Positions 16,895 through 23,866 of a stretch of 64,000 nt of DNA are shown one piece after another; position 1 is the stretch's first letter, and every line of letters starts with the position of its first letter. Position numbers and translations under genes: made by a program. The notes under the pieces were generated by a model that was not told the DNA's origin, did no database searches, and saw only the letters and a list, made by a program, of their open reading frames with translations. Location: assembly GCF_900699765.1 (NCBI RefSeq), contig NZ_CAADHO010000008.1, positions 214,104 through 278,103 of the forward strand. The letters run 5' to 3'. This DNA comes from Desulfoluna butyratoxydans. GTDB lineage: Bacteria > Desulfobacterota > Desulfobacteria > Desulfobacterales > Desulfolunaceae.

Positions 16895-19113
16895 TTATCC
16901 AAGGGGCCTCCCCCATATCAGGGACAGCATCATCACCCCACCCGGAGGAAACGGGGTACGCCAGGAACGCAGACCACCTGGCAGATGAACTCAGGCGTCT
17001 GGATCTTCTTATCCGCCATGGGGTCCTCACCCTGAGACACGGCCATGAAGCCTTCAAAGACCCGGAAGATGCCCAGTCAAGCATGGGCCTTTACATCTCC
17101 GACTCCCACGTGGACCGACTCCTCGCAGAAGAAAGCGTCCCTTCGGAGAACACGCCCGACCTCTCCGAGGTATCGGACCACCTGGAAAAAATGGGGCAGG
17201 AGATCGCCCGAAAGGTGTCGGCAAGCCTTGCCCGGGACATCCCGCTGGCACTGCCCCTCCTTGCCGGGCTCTACGACCTCTCCCCCATCGAGATCCAGGC
17301 GGTCATCATCTGCCTGGCCCCGGAACTTGACCGAAAATACGACACCCTCTACGCCTACCTCCAGGACGACATCACCCGCAAGCGGCCCAGCATGGACCTG
17401 ATCCTCTCCCTGCTCTGCCGCACCCCGGCCCAGAAATGGAGCTTAAGGGCCATCGTCTCCCGGGAGTCCCGTCTCCTGCAGCGGGGCATCCTGCAACCGG
17501 TGGAAGACCCCCACAGCCCCTCGGGCGCCAGCGACCTGGCCACCTTCCTTCGGGTCGACCGCCGCATCACCGGTTTTCTCCTGGGCCACAACGCCCCGGA
17601 TCCCCGCATCAACGCATTTGCCCGAATCGAAGAACAGGGAGACCCTATAGATCGCGTGCTGGTCCCGCCCCACGTCAAGGCCCGGGCCCTCCACCTCATG
17701 GGCAGGCAGGCGGGCACCCCATCTGTCCTCTACCTCCACGGTCCAAAGGGGGCCGAAAAGAGACACCTTGCCCGATCCGTCTGCCGGGAGCTGGGCTGCC
17801 CCATGCTCCGCGTCGATCTCTCCCTTGTGGCCCCAGCCACCCCGGAATCAGACCACCTCATGTGGCTGGCCTTTCGAGAAGGCCTCCTCACAGGAGCCCT
17901 TCTGCTTCTGGACAACGTGCAGGCCCTCCTCTCCTCGGATGAGACCCTGCCCTTTCTAAAAAAAGTCGCCCAACGGATCACCGAATTCGCATCGCCTGTT
18001 TTTATGGCAGGGGAAGCCCCCTGGACCCGCGAAGCAGCCCTTGAAGGCCTCCCCTTTGCGTCCCTGGCCCTGCCCATCCCCCCCGTGCCCCTGCGGGAAA
18101 CGGCCTGGCAGCGGGCCCTTGAGGAAAATGCCTCTGAAAACAGGGAGCCGTGGTCCGCCCTTCTTGCCCGGTGGTTCGCCCTGCCCCCCGGGCAGATCCG
18201 GGATGCCGCCCGGTTTGCCGAGATGCAGTCCCGCATGAACAGCCCGGAGGCCCCCCTGACCCTGCCCGACCTCTTTGCCGGATGCAGGCAGCAGTCCGGC
18301 GACAGGCTGGCGGCCCTCTCCGTCCATGTCAAACCCGGCTCGTCCTGGGACGACCTTGTCCTGCCCAAGGAAAAAACCGCGCTCCTCCACGAAATCTGCG
18401 CCCAGGTCAAACACAAGGAGCGTGTGTTCTCCGACTGGGGATTCGACACCAGGGTGCACAGCGGCAAAGGTCTGAGCGTCCTGTTTTCCGGTCCTCCGGG
18501 TACGGGAAAAACCATGGCCGCCCAGGTCATCGCCCGGGACCTTCAGCTCTCCCTCTACAAAATCGACCTCTCCGGCGTGGTAAGCAAATACATCGGAGAA
18601 ACCGAAAAAAACCTGGCCACCATCTTCCGGGAAGCGGAAAAAAGCCACGCCATCCTCTTTTTTGACGAAGCCGACGCCATCTTCGGCAAGCGCACGGAAC
18701 TCAAAGACGCCCACGACAGATACGCCAACATCGAAACGAGCTACCTCCTCCAGAAAATGGAAGAGTACGAAGGGGTGGTGATCCTGGCCTCCAACTTCCG
18801 TTCCAACATGGACGAGGCCTTTACGCGCAGGCTGCGCTTTATCGTGGAGTTCCCTTTTCCCGATGCGGGCCTCAGGGAAAAAATCTGGAGAAACCATGTG
18901 CCGGAAAGCGCCCCCCTGGCCGAGCCCCTTGATTTTGAGGGCCTGGCCCGCCGGTTCGAGGTGTCCGGGGGAACCATCAAGAATATTGTCCTGAACAGCG
19001 CTTTTCTGGCAGCCGAAGCAGATGAAGCCATCGCCACACGCCACATCCTCCACGGCGTCAGGCGTGAGTTCGAAAAAATGGGCAAACTCTGGACCGACGA
19101 GGCCGAACAATGA
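16891..19113 (+). CDS. Pvc15-like AAA+ ATPase
   Basis: A 740-residue protein with two AAA-like regions. The C-terminal one is intact: Walker A GPPGTGKT near residues 534-541, Walker B ILFFDEAD near 588-595, and the arginine-finger region MDEAFTRRLRFIVEFPFPD. The earlier one has a broken Walker A, GPKGAEKRHLA, near residue 285, but keeps an ALLLLDNVQ Walker-B-like strand. A Pvc15-type ATPase is a core eCIS gene. It is not part of the mature particle and is thought to unfold or load cargo or to aid assembly. The GTG start overlaps the cap gene by 4 bp, and the end overlaps the next gene as ATGA. Confidence 0.92.
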   Translation: MIIQGASPISGTASSPHPEETGYARNADHLADELRRLDLLIRHGVLTLRHGHEAFKDPEDAQSSMGLYISDSHVDRLLAEESVPSENTPDLSEVSDHLEKMGQEIARKVSASLARDIPLALPLLAGLYDLSPIEIQAVIICLAPELDRKYDTLYAYLQDDITRKRPSMDLILSLLCRTPAQKWSLRAIVSRESRLLQRGILQPVEDPHSPSGASDLATFLRVDRRITGFLLGHNAPDPRINAFARIEEQGDPIDRVLVPPHVKARALHLMGRQAGTPSVLYLHGPKGAEKRHLARSVCRELGCPMLRVDLSLVAPATPESDHLMWLAFREGLLTGALLLLDNVQALLSSDETLPFLKKVAQRITEFASPVFMAGEAPWTREAALEGLPFASLALPIPPVPLRETAWQRALEENASENREPWSALLARWFALPPGQIRDAARFAEMQSRMNSPEAPLTLPDLFAGCRQQSGDRLAALSVHVKPGSSWDDLVLPKEKTALLHEICAQVKHKERVFSDWGFDTRVHSGKGLSVLFSGPPGTGKTMAAQVIARDLQLSLYKIDLSGVVSKYIGETEKNLATIFREAEKSHAILFFDEADAIFGKRTELKDAHDRYANIETSYLLQKMEEYEGVVILASNFRSNMDEAFTRRLRFIVEFPFPDAGLREKIWRNHVPESAPLAEPLDFEGLARRFEVSGGTIKNIVLNSAFLAAEADEAIATRHILHGVRREFEKMGKLWTDEAEQ

Positions 19114-19817
19114 GCGGCGGTTTTCCCAACACACCCAAAATCCTGCGCGGGGCCTTTGTGGAGTTTGGCTTAAGCATTCCTCCCCTTATCGTGCCCTTTC
19201 AGTTCAACCCCGTGGACCTGAAACGGAACCGGACCCTCACCTTCTCCGGCCCCGGAGCCGCGTCTTCCGCGACAGGAAACGCCGCAACCGGAGGCACCAC
19301 CACAGCCGGTCCCTCCCTGAGGCAGTTTCACCAACAGGATACCTACTCGGACCTTTTGGAGCTTCAGCGGGACCAGAAGGTAACGGTCCAGGAAGAGACC
19401 ATCCAGTTTGAGATGCGCCTGGACGCCACGGAAAAGCTTGACGAGGGAGACCCCCTGGCCAGCCAATTCGGGATCATGCCCCAGCTCTCCTCCCTGGAAC
19501 TCATGCTCTACCCCAAAAAAGAGAGCTTCTTTGCCTCGGACCTGGGCTTCCGGTTCACCCGGAGAGAAAATCCCCCCATGATCCTGTTTATCTGGGGACG
19601 AAAACGGGTCCTGCCCGTCAACATCAACAGCATGAACATCACCGAGACCGAGTTCAGCACCGACCTCAACCCCATCCGGGCCACCCTCTCCGTCTCCCTC
19701 ACCGTCATCGAGGGGCCCAACCCGGTCTTCACCTATACCAAGGCCATGAAAGAGGTGATGTCCGCCTTGAACCTGGCCAACATCGCCAGCATCACCGACG
19801 TGGTCATCCCGGGATAA
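19110..19817 (+). CDS. Pvc7-like baseplate protein, CIS tube-like N-terminal domain only
   Basis: A 235-residue protein matching the N-terminal domain of Pvc7/Afp7 baseplate proteins (LIVPFQFNPVDLKRNRTLTFSG, then MLYPKKESFFASDLGF, PPMILFIWGRKRVLPVNINS). The ending FTYTKAMKEVMSALN is also typical. This domain adapts the tube to the spike hub. In Pvc7 it is fused to a C-terminal LysM; here the LysM-like part is in the next gene. It has a central Ala/Thr/Gly-rich linker (residues 48-67). ATGA overlap with the ATPase gene shows it is in the same operon. Confidence 0.82.
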   Translation: MSGGFPNTPKILRGAFVEFGLSIPPLIVPFQFNPVDLKRNRTLTFSGPGAASSATGNAATGGTTTAGPSLRQFHQQDTYSDLLELQRDQKVTVQEETIQFEMRLDATEKLDEGDPLASQFGIMPQLSSLELMLYPKKESFFASDLGFRFTRRENPPMILFIWGRKRVLPVNINSMNITETEFSTDLNPIRATLSVSLTVIEGPNPVFTYTKAMKEVMSALNLANIASITDVVIPG

Positions 19818-19820
19818 TCC

Positions 19821-20372
19821 ATGTTTTTCAAGCATTCGAGGTACAAAAACCAGGAGACAGAGGTGGGCCCTGACGCCAGGGGCCGAAAGCTCTCGTCCGT
19901 GTCCCTTCGCCTCACCCCGGTCACCACCGGCACCGTTCGCCACACCCTCACCGACGCAGACCGCCTGGACCATCTCTCCTGGACCTGCTACCGCACCCCG
20001 CAGCTCTGGTGGCACATCGCCGACGCCAACCCCGAGTTCCTCTCCCCCCTGGAACTCATGGGCGACGGCCCCTTTCGCACGGTACGCATCCCCATGGGCT
20101 CTGGCAACACAGCGCCCCCCCCCGGACGAAGCGACCTGCTCCGCAGGCTCACCGCCCTTCCCGGGGTTGAAGACGTGCTCATGGACGAAACCGGGGAGCC
20201 CCTTCCCACTGAAGCAGCAGACGCCCCGGAAGCCACCCTGATCATCTGCTACAACCGCCTCACCACGAGCCCGGAGGAACTGGTCGCCGCCGTCACCGAG
20301 GCGGGCTGGATTGCGGGAACGGCCCAACCCGTGGAACGCACGGGCAAATCCATTGCCCTTGCGGATCTGTAA
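19821..20372 (+). CDS. LysM/gp53-like baseplate protein (split-off C-terminal half of a Pvc7-type protein)
   Basis: A 183-residue protein. Residues 37-82 (HTLTDADRLDHLSWTCYRTP, then QLWWHIADANPEFLSPLEL) fit the LysM-like domain of T4 gp53 and Pvc7 C-termini, which clamps baseplate wedges. The remaining roughly 100 residues are unassigned; they include a segment (ATLIICYNRLTTSPEELV) that could be another small fold. It begins 3 bp after the Pvc7-like gene. Confidence 0.7.
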   Translation: MFFKHSRYKNQETEVGPDARGRKLSSVSLRLTPVTTGTVRHTLTDADRLDHLSWTCYRTPQLWWHIADANPEFLSPLELMGDGPFRTVRIPMGSGNTAPPPGRSDLLRRLTALPGVEDVLMDETGEPLPTEAADAPEATLIICYNRLTTSPEELVAAVTEAGWIAGTAQPVERTGKSIALADL

Positions 20373-20405
20373 ACAGGTTCACCGAAAAAGGGTCACAAAG
20401 CCGCC

Positions 20406-21512
20406 ATGGAAAACGAGCACCTTGCCATAGAGATCCAAGGGGAAGAGGCCGACGACCTCTACCCCCACCTCGTCTCGGTGGAGGTGGAAAAAGAGACCGG
20501 GCTCACCGACACCTTTGCCATGCAGCTGACCCTCTCCTGCGATCACCAGGGGACCTGGGAACTCCTGGAAGACGAAAGGCTCAGGCCCTGGAAATCAATC
20601 ACCCTCCGGGCCGGGTTCGGCTCTGCCGACGACACCCTGTTAAACGGCTATATCACCCATATGGTCCCCATCTTCGACCCGGACCCCGGGGCCTGCGTTC
20701 TGGAGATCCGGGGTATGGACGCCTCGGTCCTCATGGACAGGGACGAAGCCCTCAAGGCCTGGCCCGATAAAAAGGACAGTGACATTGCCCGGGAGATTTT
20801 CGAAAGCCACGGGTTTGATACAGACGTGGAGGAGACCGAAGTGGTCCATGGAGAGGCCGTCTCCACCATCATCCAGCGGGAGACCGACCTCCAGTTCCTC
20901 AGGCGCCTTGCCCTTCGTAACGGCTGCGACTGCTACATGGAGGAAGGCACCGGCTGCTTTAAAAAGCCAAACCTCAACGCAGCGCCCCAGCCTGTCCTCG
21001 CCGTCCACTTTGGTGACGAGACCACGGTCCGCAGCTTCTCCCTCTCGGTAAATGCCCTGGGCCCTGGCCGCGTCTCCATGGCCCAGGTGGACCGCCTGAA
21101 CAAAGAGGTCCTTTCAACAACGATTGAATCCAACGACGTCCCGTCCCTGGGGCGCCTGGATGCATCGGCCCTTGCCCCTTCCGGAATCCAGCCGGCCACC
21201 CTGCACCTGGACCGGAAGGTCACCACCGGCCAACCCGAAATGGACCTCTTCGCCCAGGCCATCCACCGCCGGGCCCACTGGTTCGTCACCGGCCACGGCG
21301 AAATCATGGGAAACCACTACGGCCACGTGCTCAAACCGCGCCAAACGGTGCCCATCAAAGGCATCGGCGAGACCTTCAGCGGCCTTTACGCCGTCACCCG
21401 CGTCACCCACACCTTCACCGACGACGGCTACACCCAGCGCTTCACGGCCACGCGCAACGCCCTGGAACCCACAGGATCGGAGAGCTTTTCCGATGCCCCC
21501 TTCGAGTTGTAG
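20406..21512 (+). CDS. Phage late control gene D-like baseplate hub protein
   Basis: A 368-residue protein of the gpD / T4 gp27 hub family. It matches the N-terminal part of VgrG and Pvc8 proteins. Supporting segments are VSVEVEKETGLTDTFAMQLTL, the strand pair SITLRAGFGSADDTLLNGYI, EIRGMDASVLMDRDE, QRETDLQFLRRLALRNGCDCY and the ending YAVTRVTHTFTDDGYTQRF. The hub trimer forms the symmetry adaptor under the spike. In Pvc8 and T6SS VgrG this part is fused to the OB-fold spike, but here the spike is a separate downstream gene. A 33-bp gap precedes it. Confidence 0.88.
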   Translation: MENEHLAIEIQGEEADDLYPHLVSVEVEKETGLTDTFAMQLTLSCDHQGTWELLEDERLRPWKSITLRAGFGSADDTLLNGYITHMVPIFDPDPGACVLEIRGMDASVLMDRDEALKAWPDKKDSDIAREIFESHGFDTDVEETEVVHGEAVSTIIQRETDLQFLRRLALRNGCDCYMEEGTGCFKKPNLNAAPQPVLAVHFGDETTVRSFSLSVNALGPGRVSMAQVDRLNKEVLSTTIESNDVPSLGRLDASALAPSGIQPATLHLDRKVTTGQPEMDLFAQAIHRRAHWFVTGHGEIMGNHYGHVLKPRQTVPIKGIGETFSGLYAVTRVTHTFTDDGYTQRFTATRNALEPTGSESFSDAPFEL

Positions 21513-21525
21513 CCAAGGAGGATCC

Positions 21526-22290
21526 GTGTCCCTTGAACAGATGATATCCGTGCTGTCGGACAAGATAGACCACCACCACTACGGCAAGTACCGGGGCCTG
21601 GTGGTGGACAACCGGGACCCCGAGGGGCTCGGGCGTCTAAAAATAAGGGTTCCCAGCGTACTGGGCCCGGACACCGTCACAGGGTGGGCCACGGCCTGCG
21701 TGCCCTTTGGCGGGGACGCGAATCAGGGCCTGCTCTTTGTGCCGGAGGTGGGGGCCGGGGTCTGGGTGGAGTTTGAGGAAGGGAACCTGGAGTTTCCCAT
21801 CTGGGTGGGCACCTACTGGAGCAAGCCCGGCGGGGAGAGCGAGGTTCCCAAACCCGTCGGCACCGACGGCGCCCAAGAAGGCGAGGTACAGGACCCGCCC
21901 ACGGCCAAAATCATCAAGACAACCAAGGGCCATACCCTTCAGTTTGAGGACCGGGACGGCGACGAACGCGTCACCCTGGTGGAAGCCGGGCACAACCATG
22001 TCCTCACCATGGACGGCAATGGCATCGCCATCACCCACGGCACCGGAGGCCACAGCATCACCCTGGCCGAGGGCGACATCAGCATCACCACCGCCTCCGG
22101 GGCAACGGTGACCCTCACCCGGTCCGGCGTGTCCGTGGACGCCGGAGCCGGAACCGTGGAAGTCAAGGGGAGCGCCGTAAGACTCGGCTCGGCATCGGCA
22201 CCCGTGACCCGCATCGGGGACAGTGGCATCGGCAACCTGGGCGCCCCGGTGGTCATGAGCGTCACCGGCAACACCCAGGTGTTTGCCTGA
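21526..22290 (+). CDS. Baseplate spike protein, gpV / gp5 OB-fold family
   Basis: A 254-residue protein. The OB-fold part is clear (YRGLVVDNRDPEGLGRLKIRV, CVPFGGDANQGLLFVPEVGAG, EEGNLEFPIWVGTYWSKPGG). After residue 150 come short repeats of beta strands (HVLTMDGNGIAITHGTGG, SITLAEGDISITT) as expected for a triple-stranded beta-helix needle. It is the puncturing spike above the hub. GTG at 21526 has CAAGGAGGATCC upstream and fits the family start. The gene ends the first continuous block of the cluster; hairpins and repeats follow. Confidence 0.9.
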   Translation: MSLEQMISVLSDKIDHHHYGKYRGLVVDNRDPEGLGRLKIRVPSVLGPDTVTGWATACVPFGGDANQGLLFVPEVGAGVWVEFEEGNLEFPIWVGTYWSKPGGESEVPKPVGTDGAQEGEVQDPPTAKIIKTTKGHTLQFEDRDGDERVTLVEAGHNHVLTMDGNGIAITHGTGGHSITLAEGDISITTASGATVTLTRSGVSVDAGAGTVEVKGSAVRLGSASAPVTRIGDSGIGNLGAPVVMSVTGNTQVFA

Positions 22291-22347
22291 AACGCATCGT
22301 AACGAGCCGCTAAAACAAGCCGAGGTGAGCCACCTCGAAAGCATATT

Positions 22348-22393
22348 GCCATTGCGCTGTGCCCTTCGTTCCTCAGGGCAAAGCGCAATGGCC
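22348..22393. other. Long hairpin downstream of the spike gene
   Basis: GCCATTGCGCTGTGCCCT pairs with AGGGCAAAGCGCAATGGC, an 18-bp stem with one mismatch and a short loop. No T-run follows. It is a candidate mRNA-stability or transcription-pausing structure and partly overlaps repeat B at its right edge. Confidence 0.6.
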
Positions 22394-22478
22394 TTCGGCT
22401 CGGGCTACGCCCGACATAAACGTTGATGCTCTGTGCGGGCTGCCTCACAAGCTTCGACGTCACAGGATACGTTGTCGC
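22391..22478 (-). repeat. Dispersed repeat B, copy 2 (inverted relative to copy 1)
   Basis: The reverse complement of this stretch matches 4127-4214 with about nine differences by eye. Shared blocks include GGCTCGGGC, CCCGACATAAAC and CGTCACAGGATACGTTGTCG. Confidence 0.75.
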
Positions 22479-22626
22479 GCCTCCGGTAACGCTGGTTGAC
22501 TGGTGACAGGCCGAAACGGGCGCAGGCGGCTTCCTCGGGGGAAATCATATGTGCCTTTGATGTTCATTGACCTGAATCTGTTTTTTTAAACCTGTTTGTT
22601 AAACTTTTTAGTAACTATTCAGTTTG

Positions 22627-22781
22627 CCTCCGGCGGGTCGCTTTTTTGAAAAAAAGCTCCGCAAAAAACGAAGCGCGGGTGCGAAAAAGTGGAAATTATT
22701 TCGGCGGAGCCTGGAAAGGCTTGCTTAAAACCTGTTTGTCAAACTTTTTAAAAGTTTGGCCCCCGGCAGGGCCGCCGGAGG
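22627..22781 (+). repeat. Dispersed repeat A, left copy of an inverted pair
   Basis: It has two conserved ends. The left box starts CCTCCGGCGGGTCGCTTT (22627) and runs to the GCTCCGCAAAAA segment. The right box is 54 bp (22728-22781), from AAACCTGTTTGTC through GGCCCCCGGCAGGGCC to CCGGAGG. The right box differs by one base from the reverse complement of 23627-23680. The middle is not conserved. Confidence 0.88.
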
Positions 22782-22832
22782 CTTGTTTAAACCGAGTCAT
22801 TCACGTTTTTCTATGTTTTTAAGGAGAGTGCC

Positions 22833-23231
22833 ATGGGGCTCGGGCCCAACCATGAGATTGCCACAACCGAATTCATCAACGCCATGCGCGCCCGCCTGGA
22901 ACGGGAAGACGAGAGCCTGGGCAAGAACATGGACGAGCCCGCGGTCCGTGAGAACATGGGAGCCCTGGCCGAGGCGGTCTACCGCATTGTCACCGCCCAC
23001 ACCGACGCGGTTTCATCCTCCCAGGAGGATCCCCCGTTCTGGGAGTGGGTGGACCAGACCCACCGCTGGCTGCAGTCGCTGGCCCAGTGGCAGAAAGGGG
23101 TGGCTGAGGCCGTGGACCAATGGGCCGCAGAAACGCCTGCAAACCTTCAGCTCAAGGCGGACCTGGCTGCCCTCCCCCAGCCCGGGGAGCTCCCGGATCC
23201 CCCCACAGCCCTTAAAGGACGCCTCGCATGA
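22833..23231 (+). CDS. Unknown small protein of the contractile injection baseplate region
   Basis: A 132-residue protein not recognised. It is acidic, mostly helical by composition, with several Trp residues (FWEWVDQTHRWLQSLAQWQKG), and has no signal peptide or membrane segment. AAGGAG lies 6 bp before the ATG, the best ribosome site in this part, so translation can start anew after the repeat. Its stop overlaps the gp25 start as ATGA. Its place just before gp25 suggests a baseplate or phage-spike accessory role. It could replace a missing PAAR tip only if shown experimentally; no PAAR motif is visible. Confidence 0.65.
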   Translation: MGLGPNHEIATTEFINAMRARLEREDESLGKNMDEPAVRENMGALAEAVYRIVTAHTDAVSSSQEDPPFWEWVDQTHRWLQSLAQWQKGVAEAVDQWAAETPANLQLKADLAALPQPGELPDPPTALKGRLA

Positions 23232-23593
23232 CCGCCCGCACCGCCTTTGGGTTTCCCTTTTCCGTCACCAAGGCCGGTGGCATCACCGCCACAGGAGGGG
23301 ACGAAGCCATCCGGGGAAAGATCATCCAGGTCCTCTTTACGGCCCCCGGCGAGCGGGTTCGCCTGCCCGAATTCGGCTGCGGGCTCTTCAACCTCGTCTT
23401 CGAAGGCAACAACCCGGTGCTGGCAGCCGCCGTGGAGTTCACCATCGGCCACGCCCTCATGCGATGGATGGGAGATGAAATCACCGTGGAGGGCGTCAAC
23501 GTCTCCCACCAGGACGAAACCGTCACCATCGAGGTGGCCTACACCCAAACGCAGGACCAGACCCGCCAGGCCGTGCGCGTTCATTTTAAATAG
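23228..23593 (+). CDS. gp25-like baseplate wedge protein (Pvc9/Afp9, GPW/gp25 family)
   Basis: A 121-residue protein with the full gp25/lysozyme-like pattern: GFPFSVTKAGGI at the start, IIQVLFTAPGERVRLPEFGCGL, FNLVFEGNNP and then a C-terminal strand VTIEVAYT. This protein links the sheath start to the baseplate wedge in phages, T6SS and eCIS, and is essential for sheath assembly in those systems. It overlaps the preceding gene by 4 bp. The pair is enclosed by the inverted copies of repeat A. Confidence 0.92.
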   Translation: MTARTAFGFPFSVTKAGGITATGGDEAIRGKIIQVLFTAPGERVRLPEFGCGLFNLVFEGNNPVLAAAVEFTIGHALMRWMGDEITVEGVNVSHQDETVTIEVAYTQTQDQTRQAVRVHFK

Positions 23594-23626
23594 TAAAAAA
23601 ACGAGTAACCATTCAGCCCGAAACAG

Positions 23627-23777
23627 CCTCCGGCGGCCCTGCCGGGGGCCAAACTTTTGAAAAGTTTGACAAACAGGTTTTTGTTTATTGAGGATTCGGC
23701 CCTGCAGGGCATACCCCCTCTCCATGATTACCGGAAAATTTTTGCGGAGCTTTTTTCAAAAAGCGACCCGCCGGAGG
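23627..23777 (-). repeat. Dispersed repeat A, right copy of an inverted pair
   Basis: Reverse-complement copy of 22627-22781. The inner box (23627-23680) matches with one difference in 54. The outer box (about 23739-23777) differs from the left copy only by two homopolymer indels. The central part is unrelated. It lies in the 273-bp gap between gp25 and gpJ, which holds nothing else recognisable. Confidence 0.88.
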
Positions 23778-23866
23778 CAACTGAATGTTTAAATGCGTTG
23801 GCCCTGCTACGTTGACAATTGAAGGCAAACGGGTGCTGAATCGTTTCAAAAAAATCGGGAAATAAC

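Larger units (their letters stand above)
22291..22832. other. Non-coding break inside the contractile injection cluster
   Basis: A 542-bp gap after the spike gene with no believable gene. It contains a 7-bp perfect hairpin (CGAGGTG / CACCTCG, 22321-22337), a long hairpin (22348-22393), a repeat B copy and a repeat A copy. The next gene restarts with its own strong ribosome site. RNA processing, premature termination or a new promoter could change the level of downstream baseplate genes. Confidence 0.65.

Noticed and set aside
22833..23593. Composite transposon formed by the two repeat A copies
   Set aside because: No transposase gene lies inside or beside the repeats and the enclosed genes fit the injection cluster order. 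An invertible segment or two separate insertions explain it better.
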